A stretch of DNA of 64,000 nt from Symbiodinium kawagutii (GCA_009767595.1 VSDK01019043.1:169716-233715), one strand, 5' to 3'; positions 29,118 through 39,784 are shown, counted from the first letter of the stretch. Program-made: numbers and translations. Notes: generated by a model from the letters alone, not told the origin.

Positions 29118-29246
29118 GGTAAGATCCATGTCATTTCTGCCCATGATCAATCCACACCGGTCATGGTTCTTTCCGAACGCAACGCGGCCGTCGTATCCAA
29201 GTCATTATGGTGGTTTCTGCGTCGCGGAAAGAGTCAACGCTCCTAA
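29118..29246 (+). CDS. Exon-like island
   Basis: The plus strand reads DPNGKIHVISAHDQSTPV then MVLSERNAAVVSKSLW. A GTGGTTTCTGCG resembling a family I end follows; if it is not spliced there, the frame ends RFLRRGKSQRS-like at a TAA. Product unknown. Confidence 0.4.
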   Translation, partial: GKIHVISAHDQSTPVMVLSERNAAVVSKSLWWFLRRGKSQRS

Positions 29247-29754
29247 CATGGTGAAGCGGGGTGCTTGTGCTGGCGCAGAGAGATCAGCCTGGTGAAGTTT
29301 GATGGTTCCTAATTATGATGGTTCAATATTGGTGAACAAAAATGCACAATAGTGAATAATATAGTAATGAAAATAGATAGTTAGTAATATGGTTAAGAGT
29401 GGCTCAATATTGCTTCAATATTGCTTCCTTCATGTTTCTTGATATTGCATCAATAATGATGCTTAGTATGAGGTTTTGATGATGATGGTCAATCAATATT
29501 GGTTTCTCATGATAATTATAGTATTGGTTTCATGACGCCTTGATGATCGTTTGATATCGGTTTCTTATTGAATGCTTTATTCAGTGATGGTTGATGATGG
29601 TTAACGATGCTTCAAACAAGCATATGGACAATAGCGGCTAATATAGCCAATGAATGGTTTCGTATCGGATCTTGACCGTTTAGTCGATGGCATTCATAAT
29701 CGGTATTATGCTTAATTAATTGTGGGCGATCATTGGTCTGCAATGATAATAACG

Positions 29755-29965
29755 ATCCAAACGGTCGGTCTGCGGTTCATTTTCCTGGGTCAGAGGGTAA
29801 GACTTGCAGGGATTTGTTGCATTCAGTAGCAGCTGGTCATGAAGTAATGGGCTCACATGTGAAGACAGGGCGTATGGGCTTGGCCTGCTTGTTGCTTCAA
29901 ACATGTGATGGGAGATTTGCCAGGCGTGCAATCAAACAGCAGAGCTGGCTGACCGTTCAAATTTT
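29755..29965 (+). CDS. Exon-like island
   Basis: The plus strand reads SEGKTCRDLLHSVAAGHE, then VMGSHVKTGRMGLACLLL, then QTCDGRFARRAIKQQSW. No recognised family. The minus strand is open too. Confidence 0.35.
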
Positions 29966-30059
29966 CTGGCTATGATTTCATGGAAGTAAAGGTCCCCCTT
30001 CTTCAAAGGCCTCTGGCAGGATCCATCCAATGGCTATGGCATTGTCTATGACTAAAGGT

Positions 30060-30320
30060 ATATAGAAACGGCATGAAATGGTGGTTTCTGTACCTCCATG
30101 AGCCCATGTTGGTATCTAAATGCAAGGCTCCACGGTGTTTCTCTGCCGACTTGCCCCTCCGCCTGGAATAGCGTGAGACAGAGACGTTGGCCACCAGAAA
30201 GAAAGCAACGAGCTGCTGCCAGGGTTTCGGCGGCCAATATCCTTCGCATGGATGGCAAACAACAGGGGGATGACGACCAGCGAGAATAAAAGAACCAACC
30301 ACATTGGAGAGAGATACACT
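30060..30320 (-). CDS. Exon-like island, frame ambiguous
   Basis: Three minus frames are open: RRILAAETLAAARCFLSG continuing GQRLCLTLFQAEGQVG; PMWLVLLFSLVVIPLLFA (one membrane-like stretch); and NVVGSFILAGRHPPVVCH. The plus strand also offers ERKQRAAARVSAANILRM. Coding is likely, but frame and strand are undecided. Confidence 0.3.
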
Positions 30321-30433
30321 CATACGCCATGAACTATCATCAGCAACTGATCAACTTATCGATGTCTCCAGACATGTCTCCTGAAAAGAAAAGCTGTTGA
30401 ACAGAGCAAAAATGCCCCATGGTTTCCCCATTG

Positions 30434-30535
30434 GGTGTTTCCAAAAATAGGGGTACCCGCAAATCATCTAGTTATTAACCATCTATAACAATAAACCAGC
30501 CATTTTTCGGGCTCCCTATTTTGAGAAACCACCCC
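30434..30535. repeat. Family I introner-like hairpin
   Basis: GGGTGTTTCCAAAAATAGG to CCTATTTTGAGAAACCACC. Confidence 0.75.
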
Positions 30536-30625
30536 ATGGTTTTCCCATGGTTTGCCCGTGGTTTTCCTATGCTTCCCCATGGTTTTCCCACGCTTCCCCA
30601 TGGTTTCCCCAGGGTTTCCCACTGA
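30535..30625. repeat. Minisatellite of CCATGGTTTTCC units
   Basis: Seven or so 10-16 bp units around CCATGGTTTTCCCATGG. The reverse-complement type of unit (CCATGGGAAAA) forms another array at 58413-58480. Confidence 0.6.
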
Positions 30626-30640
30626 TCCCAACAGATTCGT

Positions 30641-30773
30641 GTCCTGCAGGCCTTGCAGCAGAGCAACAGTGAGGGCAACACCGCTCTACACCTGGCTGTG
30701 CGCGGGGAGAGCTCAGGGGCAACGCTGGGTGGTCCAGGTCGAGGGGTGCCATGGGCTACCCAGGAGGAGCTAC
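30641..30773 (+). CDS. Ankyrin-repeat exon
   Basis: The plus strand reads VLQALQQSNSEGNTALHL then AVRGESSGATLGGPGRG. NSEGNTALHLAVRG is a textbook ankyrin first helix (G-N-TALHLA). The end meets a family II-type element (GGCGAGCTGGGTCGC), the same element subtype that follows the ankyrin exon at 19.4 kb. Confidence 0.6.
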
Positions 30774-30912
30774 CTGGCGAGCTGGGTCGCTCGCAGTGAA
30801 CCCACCAACGGCTCCATGGGGGGATAAGTTCACCAAGAAACTCATAGGGAAAACAGCCTGTTTGATGATAGGGGAACCAGGGGGACTAGCCGGGTGAACT
30901 GACCCACTGCCA
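30774..30912. repeat. Family II element, diverged
   Basis: GGCGAGCTGGGTCGCTCG to GAACTGACCCACTGCCACC, with GGGAAAACAGCC and GGGGAACCAGGGGG in the core. Confidence 0.6.
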
Positions 30913-31307
30913 CCTGGTACTATGAATGGTTAAGAAACTGAGCGACAACTGGGGTCCCCTCCTTTAAGAATAATACAGCCCTTTTTCACGGGCCTTTGAT
31001 ACGGGGAGCGAGGCCAAGAGCGGCCTGTCAGGTGTGAAGAACGGTTCATAAGCAAGGAAGAGTAGTTGGTACTGGTTGGTACATCGAGATTAATCATGAG
31101 TAACCATCTCCAGTAGTGATTCATAGCCAGTACTCGTGTAAATCAAGTAGTACTTAGAGATTAATCATGAGGACTCTTTGATGATCGATCGATATGGACT
31201 GTTGATCAACAATGGTTATTGATGAGTAACGGTGATTATTGATTGATCAGTAATAGTGAGCCCTTCAATATGGACTCTGGTCGTATTTCCCTTGGCTCGA
31301 CAGGCTC

Positions 31308-31502
31308 TCATATCATATCATGTTCACCCTTGTGGATTGGTAGCCATTGGTAAGCACAAACATGCAAGAATAGGTTTGTTGATAGTATTGCAGTCTGACT
31401 AGTTTGAGGTTCCCAATGTTTGTCCGACGCTGCTTTGGCAAATGTATGGGTTGATGCAAGGACAAACAGCCAGGTCTCTGAAAGGACACCAACCTTGCCC
31501 AT
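31308..31502 (-). CDS. Exon-like ORF with start codon
   Basis: 64 aa from the ATG at 31502: MGKVGVLSETWLFVLAST, then HTFAKAASDKHWEPQTSQ, then TAILSTNLFLHVCAYQW. Protein-like throughout; possibly a first exon. Product unknown. Confidence 0.4.
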   Translation of the reverse strand: MGKVGVLSETWLFVLASTHTFAKAASDKHWEPQTSQTAILSTNLFLHVCAYQWLPIHKGEHDMI

Positions 31503-31639
31503 ATTAGATAGATCTACACTCTCTATATCCCACTAAACGCCAGATCTTTGGAAAATATCTACCAGGATCTACCAGGGCTAACTCAATATAAGGATATATG
31601 ATATATATTAAGGCAATCTATGGGGCAATCCAGGGCGCA

Positions 31640-31831
31640 CAGGTCGTCATGAACTTCCATCGCCACATCCATCCCCATCGTCCCCGCAAGGCGAGGGCCA
31701 CTCCGAGTGCGTCGGTGACCTCAGCTTCGCCTTGGGCCAGGTCCGAGGCTGTACCCAAGGAGGAAACGCTTCCAGCCCCCCCCCACCACGTCCCAAGATG
31801 GGGCTGTGCCAAGGCAGGGGGGGACCCCAGG
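31640..31831 (+). CDS. Exon-like GC-rich island
   Basis: The plus strand reads QVVMNFHRHIHPHRPRKA, then RATPSASVTSASPWARSE, then AVPKEETLPAPPHHVPRW, with C/G mostly at third positions and a CCCAG|GTGATC donor near 31831. A second plus frame (GHSECVGDLSFALGQVRG) is also open. Confidence 0.4.
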
Positions 31832-32389
31832 TGATCATCCACTTTGGTTGCTATGTATAGTAAGAAGCCAACCATAACTTGGGGGTTCCCTGTTCTGAGA
31901 AACAGCCGAATGCTTACAGCATCGTACAGCTTCGGATTTCTGCGGCAGGGCAACTAATGCTGAGGCGGTTCCAGAACAAATGTACCCCGACACTACATTG
32001 GTGTCCAGTATAATAACGCATGACATAGATAAACTCCTACGACCTACACACACACAAATAGATTTTGTCATTCCTATCTATCTAGCCAACTACCTTCCCT
32101 ACAGGCGTCTCGTACTTCCATCCATATCTCTACACACCAAAATATCAACCAACAAGGGGATGCCCCAGCAGTTGTATATCGGGGTAATACAAACCCCTAT
32201 CACTGGTAGTAACTTATATAAACTAACTTCTAAGTGGTTTTCGGGGCCCACCTTGAAGGTAATTCTTATGGGAATACATCACTGGGGCCACCCTTGGAGT
32301 TAGCCATTGACATGGCGACGCGTCACCATGAGGACCGTTGAGCCGTACAACTCAACCGGTGTGATAAAGTGATCAGCTGGAAATTATAC

Positions 32390-33400
32390 CGTATGATTTT
32401 ATGTAATATTTACAGGGGTGCATATTTTGAACAAAAAAGCAGTTTTTGTTCACAGTTGGTCATGATTTTTTTGACGCATACTCACATACATATAAATATC
32501 AATATATCTATCGATATCTATCTATATATTTTTACATATATATATATATATAGATTATATATATACATATATTTTTATATTTATTTTATACATATACATA
32601 TATATATATATATTTATATTTATATTTTTAATTTTATTAAATATATACATATAAATATATATATATATGTATAGATTTAGATACAGATATAGGTCTACAG
32701 GGGGAGCCCACGCCGACGAAGCTCGAGAGTCGGACAAAACCAGGCTCTTCTGTGACCTGCAATGGCGTCACAACGCTGTGGCAGGATCAATCAGGGTTGC
32801 CAGCTGCTAGAGTTTAGCTTGCTCGGCGTTCCAGACAATGCACGGGCTTGCTGCATCCAAACGGACAGACAGCCGCCAGAAACAGGACGTCTTCGCTGCC
32901 AGACTTTCTTCACAGCAAAGCGATACCTCAGAGATGAAAGTGCATGGCCCTACAGGAACTACACATGAGCACGGCGATGATCTATCACTCCAAATCATGA
33001 TAAATATATTTTTTGGATGCATAAAATTAATGTAAATAAATATATATATATACATATGTATAGATAATTTAGTCTTTTTAAAGGACATATAAGATATAAA
33101 AACATGTATGCATTTTTTGATATATATATATATATACATATATTTTTTCATATGCAAAAATATTTAAATATGTTTTTTCGTTTTTGTAAATTGTTTTTTA
33201 TCGAAATTTCTTTCAACACATATTTCGAATGTATTTACACACATACATATTTATATATATATATACATATTTAAATTTAAATATGGGTAAATAAATTTAT
33301 ATATATATATATAATATTTATTGAGATTTAAAGTAAATATAGTTATTTACATATATAGAGTTAAATAAATCAAAAAGTCGATAAATTAAAAATATTAATA
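32390..33400. other. Extremely AT-rich block
   Basis: Long stretches of TATATA and ATTTAT, far lower GC than the rest of the window, interrupted by a GC-rich island at 32690-32990. Long frames through it (for example 101 codons of I/Y/H from 32369) are compositional artefacts. Confidence 0.7.
32695..32990 (+). CDS. GC-rich coding-like island inside the AT-rich block
   Basis: The plus strand reads GGAHADEARESDKTRLFC then DLQWRHNAVAGSIRVASC in one frame, then MHGLAASKRTDSRQKQDV and FAARLSSQQSDTSEMKVH in another. The minus strand is also open (CVVPVGPCTFISEVSLCC). Probably one or two exons; product unknown. Confidence 0.35.
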
Positions 33401-33510
33401 TTGATTTATTTACGGTGTCCCAGAAACAGCGGTGCAAGAAGCAAAGTATCATATACTTAGCCCTGGTTGGATGCAGAGCCTCCAGAGGGTCGGGGATGAT
33501 GATCAGGTTT
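33400..33510 (+). CDS. Exon-like island
   Basis: Reads IYGVPETAVQEAKYHILS then PGWMQSLQRVGDDDQ, ending at a possible CAG|GTTTGA donor. Product unknown. Confidence 0.4.
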
Positions 33511-33518
33511 GAATAAAT

Positions 33519-33628
33519 GCATGATGATCCTTGTAGGCCATGTGGTTGAAGCGGTTGCCAGAATAGAACATGATAACCCATACATACAATGCTATTCCTT
33601 ACTCCCCCAATTGACCGGGAGCCCATGA
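33519..33628 (+). CDS. Exon-like island
   Basis: Reads MMILVGHVVEAVARIEHD then NPYIQCYSLLPQLTGSP and TGA. A TTGTAG just inside could be an acceptor. Function unknown. Confidence 0.4.
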
Positions 33629-33984
33629 GCATGAATTACCGGGCATGATGTCGGAAACAGTGATACAATCGTGAGAACTTGCAGACTTGAAACATCTATT
33701 ATCAAACAGCTTGCTTCCTGATGTCAGACCATCCGTCTCCCCCATGCCCCCTCTAAATCACAGCGGTGTTTGTGCAGCGTGGCGAGCGTCACTGCCACAG
33801 TTCCATGTCCACTTCGACAAACAACATTGATTTCGGGGTGTGGGGTTTTCAATGGCGGCTGCTTCTTGCCGGGGACCAATGGAACTGTCTAGCCACATGC
33901 AAAACTAATTAGGAGCAGTCAACACGGCTAGATGGTCGGGAAGCCAGCAGCCACAAATTTGGCCACATCTTTAACTCCGGAAAG

Positions 33985-34166
33985 AATCCACATGGCGAAT
34001 CAACACGGACATGGCGAGATGTTTCTCAAAACTTGGATCCTGTGATGGAAGCGGTAATTGGGTGAGTCTGGACCGCAGCATGAGCCTTTCGCCCTCGGAC
34101 CACCGGCCTTCGGCCACGTAATTGTAAGCTGAGGCAACGGCCGCCTTCATGGGCATCGAACACGAG
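33985..34166 (-). CDS. Minus-strand exon-like island
   Basis: The minus strand reads MPMKAAVASAYNYVAEGR, then WSEGERLMLRSRLTQLPL, then PSQDPSFEKHLAMSVLIR, then HVDSFR. The plus strand has stops here, so the strand is clear. It lies against the plus-strand gene that starts 90 bp further on. Product unknown. Confidence 0.5.
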
Positions 34167-34260
34167 GACTGCTGTGGTCTTTTATTTGAACTTGAGAAGT
34201 AACAACCACTATGTTGGGAGCATAATTTATAGTCTGGCATTTCTTAATTTGCTTTGTCCA

Positions 34261-34347
34261 GGCTGACCTGATTCCGCAGCGTGATGAAGCTGCTATGGCC
34301 GCGATGGCCCAGGACCTTGTGATGATGTCTCCGTTGAGCATTAACAC
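34261..34347 (+). CDS. Exon of plus-strand gene 4
   Basis: After a strong acceptor (TTTGCTTTGTCCAG) the frame reads ADLIPQRDEAAMAAMAQD then LVMMSPLSINT. First of four or five closely spaced exons. Product not recognised. Confidence 0.5.
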
Positions 34348-34401
34348 TGTTTTCTTAATGCAATTTTACCAGTGCTCATAGACTACAAATTTTTTGTTGG
34401 A

Positions 34402-34450
34402 GGAAGTGCCGATGGTGGGAATTGAGGAAGGACTCGAGGCGCGAGACGGT
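34402..34450 (+). CDS. Exon of plus-strand gene 4
   Basis: Reads EVPMVGIEEGLEARD, then a 49-50 nt intron starting GTTTGTTCTCG and ending TTTTTGTTGACAG. Confidence 0.5.
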
Positions 34451-34499
34451 TTGTTCTCGATAGCAGTTCTTTTGCTTTTTGCGATTTTTGTTGACAGGA

Positions 34500-34606
34500 T
34501 CTCTCATCTCGCACCCACAGCGAGCACCTGGCCGCTACTGTGTTCGACTCCACCACAGACAAGGAGTGCAAGAGTGTTGTCGCCACTTGTACACTTCCAA
34601 CATACA
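34500..34606 (+). CDS. Exon of plus-strand gene 4
   Basis: Reads DLSSRTHSEHLAATVFDS then TTDKECKSVVATCTLPTYK. It follows TTGACAG with typical polypyrimidine. The exact border is ambiguous by one G, a common feature of introns with repeated G at both ends. Confidence 0.5.
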
Positions 34607-34719
34607 AGAATAGTTTTTTTTTGCATTGTAATAGTGAACAAATATGTGTGTGAGGTTCTTTGTAGGATTTGTTTTTTCACAAGCTATCGTGTGCTTGGTA
34701 TTGTGTTTGGCTTACAGGA

Positions 34720-34768
34720 GGGGAGTGACATTGAAGGGAATGTGCCACCGCCATTGCTTCAGAGTACA
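34720..34768 (+). CDS. Exon of plus-strand gene 4
   Basis: After TTTGGCTTACAG the frame reads EGSDIEGNVPPPLLQS. Short; donor not obvious (AGT then ACATGATT). Confidence 0.4.
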
Positions 34769-34827
34769 TGATTATTTGATATCGTGTGCGTCTATCCGGG
34801 ATTTATTTTACTTCTCTTAAAACAGTT

Positions 34828-34961
34828 TGTAATGAGGCAGAAGGTCATCGAGTTTGGCGATGACTTCATAGCCGGCTTGCTGAATATGAACGAGGAGGAG
34901 GATGATCCGCGTCCTCTTCCTGAGGTTGGGCTAGAGAAATTGTCTGCAAAGGCGTTGACAG
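34828..34961 (+). CDS. Exon of plus-strand gene 4
   Basis: After TTCTCTTAAAACAG the frame reads FVMRQKVIEFGDDFIAGL, then LNMNEEEDDPRPLPEVGL, then EKLSAKALT. Acidic middle. Clearly protein-like. No family recognised. Confidence 0.55.
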
Positions 34962-35029
34962 CGGGGAACCCTTTATATTTATATTGTTTATGTTCATTGC
35001 GCAAACAAGGATTGCCAATTACACGTCAG

Positions 35030-35130
35030 GACTGTTGCTTGCGTCGGCCGGAAGTCCATGTGGCCACTGTACATATTCATTGGTTTGTTGATCTGGTTCC
35101 ATTTTCCAACCATAATAACGTGCTGCTGAC
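35030..35130 (+). CDS. Possible membrane-segment exon
   Basis: After AAACAAG one frame reads IANYTSGLLLASAGSP and another SMWPLYIFIGLLIWFHF, a strongly hydrophobic stretch that would fit one transmembrane helix. Frame not resolved. Confidence 0.3.
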
Positions 35131-35169
35131 GCCCAGAGCTCCACTGTCAGGGTGCCAAACGTCTAGAAT

Positions 35170-35690
35170 CACGATTTGCTATTGCGTCATCCTCGTCCGC
35201 GGCGGCGCCATCGGTGGGCGACGTTGTGGACGAGGAGGGCCTCTCTCTCGATCAGCATTTGCGCGGGGATCTTCCTTTGCACCAGCTGCGCGAGCTGAAG
35301 GCGGCGAGGCCAGGCTGGGAGGACTTGTCGGTCGCCAAGCCGACGCAGAAAGGGCCTGGCGAGAAAGGAGAGCTGGGAAGTGGCCGCGTCCTTCGGCAAG
35401 GGGCCGGGCACACCATGGTTGCGGAATGCCGGGGTCACATTACAGTTGGACGCGGGGCCGCTCGGTTTGGACGTGTTTGGCGGGCGGGAACCGACTTGCC
35501 CCGCAAGCCCCGGGGCGTGAAGAAAGGCTTTGCGAAAAAGGTGCCAGAACCAGGGCTCGAGGACGAGCCCTTGGATAGTGGGGAGCAAAGGGGCCTTGGA
35601 TGGGCCTCCTGGCCCGCGGCGGACAGAGGGGCCATTGGCTTGGACTCCATTCGCTTTTTCTTGCGGGCATGGCCCCGGCTTTCATTATAG
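35170..35690 (+). CDS. Long terminal exon of plus-strand gene 4
   Basis: Reads SSSSAAAPSVGDVVDEEG, then LSLDQHLRGDLPLHQLRE, then LKAARPGWEDLSVAKPTQ, and on for about 170 codons to TAG at 35688-35690. Third positions are mostly G/C, unlike the surrounding DNA. Rich in Arg, Gly, Lys and Glu, probably disordered and basic. No catalytic motif visible. Other frames are open here because of the GC content. Confidence 0.6.
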
Positions 35691-35894
35691 TTTCATACCC
35701 AGTTGGAAATGCAATGGAAATTTTCTAGCCCTTATAAATCCAAGTCCTGGGTCACCTTATAAAGGAGAGCTGGTTGGCTGACCTATGCGCCGGTTTAAAA
35801 TGCGCCCATAATTGGGGCGCGTGAAATTCACCAAAGCATGTTTCAAAGCAATGGCCCCTGATACTATATATTGGGTTCCGCATATATTGATTTG

Positions 35895-35990
35895 GGTGTT
35901 TCTGAAAATAGAGGTGCCCCCAAATCATCCAACATGAATTATCGTTAGCGACAAACCCTCCATTTTTGGAGCCTCCTCTTGAGAGACGCG
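35895..35990. repeat. Family I element
   Basis: GGGTGTTTCTGAAAATAGAGG to CCTCCTCTTGAGAGACG; right arm decayed. Confidence 0.6.
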
Positions 35991-36117
35991 AGGTTTTTGC
36001 TTGATTAACTAGCATTGCTGGTGACTATCCCATCTAAAAAACATTACAGCCCCCTATCATGTATCCATATTGATGCACACACACACCAAAGGTATGCATC
36101 GACATCAATGTTGTTCC

Positions 36118-36245
36118 ACAGGCTGAGGACCCAGCTCGCTGAAACCCTTTGGATCGCCCAGATACATCGCTTGCTGCGAGCCCGTGCAGATCCAGCCGCT
36201 GTGAATGTCGCTTGCTGGCGAAGCGGTGTCCGGGAGGTTTTTGTT
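36118..36245 (+). CDS. Ankyrin-like exon (weak)
   Basis: The plus strand reads LAETLWIAQIHRLLRARA then DPAAVNVACW. IHRLLRARADPAAVN resembles an ankyrin second helix plus loop (LL..GADP..N). Without a first-helix TPLH this is only suggestive. Confidence 0.35.
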
Positions 36246-36259
36246 TATGTTTAACTGAT

Positions 36260-36845
36260 GGTTGATGGTGGTATCATTGTTGTACGATTAGTGTAACCGT
36301 CATACTCGTGATTGGTTGAATTTATTTCATCATTATGTTCATGCTTGATGATGTTAAATGATGGTGTTAGTTTAACCATGCCATTAGTTTAGCATTGCTA
36401 AACGGTTTACACCGGTGGTTGATGATTGTTTTTTTGATGCTCGATAATGATGATGTCGTGATGGTTGGTGATGGTCGGTGATGGTATTTTGACGGTATTA
36501 TGATGTTTATTGATGGTATAATCAGGATATTTTCATGGTTGATTTTCTGATCACGGTTTTTTGGCATGTCAGATATTGAGGTCTTCCAAAACGGTGTGTG
36601 TGCCTATGGTCCAATGTTGCCGATACCATTTCAGGAAGAACACAGGAGTTTCTTTTATCACAATTTATGATGGTTAACGATCTAACATTGTGATATTTGT
36701 ATCATCATCAACAGTAATAGTTATCAATAAAAACCAGTACGACAACACTAATCATTATGACTACTAGCCATGGCATTGATATACAAATTTTATATGTCAA
36801 TACCAAACCAATACAAACTAGTATATCAATACCATTCATCGTCAA
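36260..36845. other. Interval without a gene
   Basis: AT-rich GATGATGGTT-type words and long stretches of simple composition; nothing else seen. Confidence 0.5.
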
Positions 36846-36848
36846 CAT

Positions 36849-36953
36849 GGGTTTTTCTCAAGATGGGGCTGCCCCCAAATCATTCAAACAATTAAGCGTA
36901 TTTAGTATGAAACCAACCCCAACTTTGGGGGTTCTCTATTGAAAGGAACACCC
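36849..36953. repeat. Family I element
   Basis: GGTTTTTCTCAAGATGGGG to TCTATTGAAAGGAACACCC. Confidence 0.6.
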
Positions 36954-37604
36954 ATACAGTAGTTGTTGAACCATTTTGTTGATGATTATCCGTTGCCAAT
37001 CCCTATTATTAACCAGTATGAACTATTGTTAACAATTATGAAACATTATGATAATATGGCATCATAATATCCATTCACCATGATAACAATAGTTATAATA
37101 GTAATCATTTATTAACAATTATTAGCCCCCCAAATAGCTATGACATTCACATAATTATGATCCATAGCCACTGCACACCAAGGCTTCCGGTTTCACTGCC
37201 TTTGATTTCACCAGGCGGGGTTTCCCGGACGCTGCGTGGTGAGTTGTTTTTCTTATGAGCAACGCACCGCCATCAATAACCCATGCACATGAACATTACG
37301 GTAGATCCGAACCAACAACCATTGAGACCGGTGCGTTTCTTGTGTTTGGGAACATTACTTGAGTACAGTACCAAAAAACGCGGTTTCAGTGGTGGTTTAT
37401 TGACAAACTTAGTATTGATGGAGTTTATAAGCCGAGTACTGGGGTTTAACCCAGTATAAACCACTAACTGCGGCTTCAGTGGTGGTTAATCACCTAGTAA
37501 GTGGATTTGATCGTGGTACTGAGCATGAATTGTAGTTGATGTCCGACATGAGGCGGTTTCTTAGAATGGGGATCCCGGATGCCCCAAATAACCCAATATT
37601 GATC

Positions 37605-37715
37605 TGGTTTCTGGTTTCAGACATTTTTTATTTTCCCTAGTAATTACAGTAATTATTAACAAATGGTTGGTTGACTGATATTTTTCATAAGGGTGGTTCA
37701 ACCACCACGCAGTTG
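37605..37715. repeat. Family IV introner-like element
   Basis: CTGGTTTCAGACATTTTTT, ATTTTCCCTAGTAATTAC, ATGGTTGGTTGACTGATA, TTTTTCATAAGGGTGGTTC. Shares all internal words with the copy split by the retrogene at 60462/63465. Confidence 0.65.
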
Positions 37716-37834
37716 ATGTTTTTTCGTAACAAATCAACTATTATTAAACCACATGGTGGTTTTTGAGTGATAAACCAACTATTATTTTTACCTTGTGGTG
37801 GTTTTGAGTTCATTGAGGTTCCCAATATGAAGAA

Positions 37835-37976
37835 ACCACCCGAAGGTCGAAAGGATTCCATTGCTCAGGTCACAAATGGAGTCACCTTCGGTGCTTCCCT
37901 GGGCTGCGCGGCACCACCGTTGGCAACCGTAGCAAGGGAAACAAAAACTGGAGCTATTCATCGATCCCTTCAATAA
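37835..37976 (+). CDS. Exon-like island
   Basis: Reads GRKDSIAQVTNGVTFGAS, then LGCAAPPLATVARETKTG, then AIHRSLQ and a stop. Lies directly after a diverged family I end (CCCAATATGAAGAAACCACC). Product unknown. Confidence 0.4.
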
Positions 37977-37999
37977 TCTTCAATATGTTTGTCTTTGAA

Positions 38000-38240
38000 T
38001 ACTTGGCGCGACATTCGGATGATGGTGCCCAGATGGATTGGAGCTAACCATCATTGATTTCAAACCTATGGCTTTCCCAGGTATCCCAACAAAACCCCTT
38101 GGAAACATTGGGATCATCACTGACTCTGGCATTTCAACTATGATGTTTCCAAGCTGTAAGGGTTCAACCATCCATGCCCTTTTCAAAGTGTGAGCCTTGA
38201 TGAGTCCTGTACTGGTTGGCTCTCCCAGGTCGAAAAGCAA
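38000..38240 (-). CDS. Exon-like island
   Basis: The minus strand reads DLGEPTSTGLIKAHTLKR, then AWMVEPLQLGNIIVEMPE, then SVMIPMFPRGFVGIPGKA. The opposite strand has stops. Product unknown. Confidence 0.4.
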
Positions 38241-38388
38241 ATGCGATAAGCCAACACAAGACCTCGCTTGCCGTTTTCCTTAGTAAGTATTTCACGAATG
38301 GTTGGTTCACTCATACCTTTCATGACGGGGTGCTTCAACCAGCAACCAGTATTATTTACCATTATCAGTGGTTATAACCATATGAGGG

Positions 38389-38482
38389 TTTCTCAAATGG
38401 GGGAGTACCCCGAAATCATCACTTTGTAAACCATTTAAAGTAATAGACCAACAATTTTTGGGCTTCTTCATTAAAAAAAAAA
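38389..38482. repeat. Family I element, one arm decayed
   Basis: GGGTTTCTCAAATGGGGG, then AATCATCACTTTGTAAACC and ACCAACAATTTTTGGGC. Confidence 0.55.
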
Positions 38483-38524
38483 AACTGTAAAAAAAATCCC
38501 TCTGAAACCCCTATTCTTAACCAG

Positions 38525-38684
38525 ACAGTCATGCTTGCCGTCCACTTCACCCGGCCGTTGCATAGCCTGGCAATCAAAGCTCTTGACAGATTCACCAGCC
38601 GCAGCTCGTTCCCAGGAATCAGAAATTCACGGAGGCGAAGCGGGGCAACAGCGGGCTGGAAACGGCTGATGATGGTTGATGATA
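38525..38684. CDS. Exon-like island, strand undecided
   Basis: The minus strand reads PAVAPLRLREFLIPGNEL then RLVNLSRALIARLCNGRV. The plus strand reads MLAVHFTRPLHSLAIKAL then DRFTSRSSFPGIRNSRRR and runs to a family II border (GGCGAGCTGGGTCAA). The repeat border favours plus, the composition favours minus. Confidence 0.4.
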
Positions 38685-38804
38685 TGGCGAGCTGGGTCAA
38701 GATTAACCAACCAACAATGGCTTATATCAACCAACCAATGATAGAGAAACCAATGGTTAATGGTAGGGGAAACAGGGGGACTAAGGGTTTTGACCCATAG
38801 CCAT
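38685..38804. repeat. Family II introner-like hairpin
   Basis: TGGCGAGCTGGGTCAAG to GGGTTTTGACCCATAGCCA. Confidence 0.75.
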
Positions 38805-38831
38805 ATTGATTTATCAATAGTTCAAGATAAT

Positions 38832-38942
38832 CTGGATGGCTTATACCCACTGACTTAGGTTTTTAGTTTTTTTGGGATATGATAGATTTACCATATAACC
38901 ACTAAAAATATATTTTTAGCAAGGGATCTACAAGCCACCAAG
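38832..38942. repeat. Family III introner-like hairpin, copy 4
   Basis: 111 bp; nearly identical to copies 1-3. Confidence 0.8.
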
Positions 38943-39396
38943 AAATAACGGTTTATTATTTATAATTGATGGTTATTAATTGCACAGTCTCAGTTTTTGA
39001 AATTTGTCCGTCGGGAGCCCAGACGCTCGATCGAAAAAATGGTTATTAACAAGATTGGTTTATTATGGTTTATTATGATGATGGTTGCTAATGTGTATAT
39101 ACTGATGGTTTATTGGGGATTGATGATGGTATTGTGATGGTTTCTGATGGTGTATAATGAACGAAATATGGTTTATGATGACTTATGGTTTATGATGGCC
39201 AATACTTTCGGTTGGTGATTCCTAATTCTGGCCCATGGTTCATGATTTGTGATGGAAGGAGATACTGTATTTGGCGATGGTCATATGTATGATGACATAT
39301 GATAATCTGATGAATGATCGACAATCTTGGATGATAAGCAGCAATCACCAACCAAGAGTGGTACCCGGAAACATATGCCAAGATTTGCGGAGTAGT

Positions 39397-39477
39397 CTAC
39401 ATTGACATCTCAACCGCCAGGTACCTCCAGCAGTTACCAGGTTTGGACGGCCACATTGTTCATCCGATTTCGCGCTA
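39397..39477 (+). CDS. Exon-like island with consensus donor
   Basis: Reads DISTARYLQQLPGLDGHI then VHPISR before CTAG|GTAAGTC, a consensus splice donor. Short; the acceptor is not fixed. Confidence 0.35.
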
Positions 39478-39784
39478 GGTAAGTCTAGGCATCCGCCGTC
39501 CTGCATCATGTTTTAGTGATGGGATGTAGCTGCAGCATGCTGCAGCGTGCTGCAGCTCTGGCGGTATACCAATGTCCTATCTTCAAGAATTCTGGGTAGG
39601 GGTTGGGTGCCCAATTGTATTTTCATTTGTTTAAGTGCCGCGGTGAGTCGGCGTGTCCATAAAGACTGTTCATGGCCCACGGACAATCTCATGGAGACTT
39701 ATCTATAGTTGCTTTCAAGAGTGCATGTGAGAAAAGTATACAAAAGTCACCTAGTACTAGTATGTGATAAAAGTCACCTAGTAT

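Noticed and set aside
32369-32674. 101-codon ORF rich in I, Y and H
   Set aside because: Pure AT-rich low complexity.
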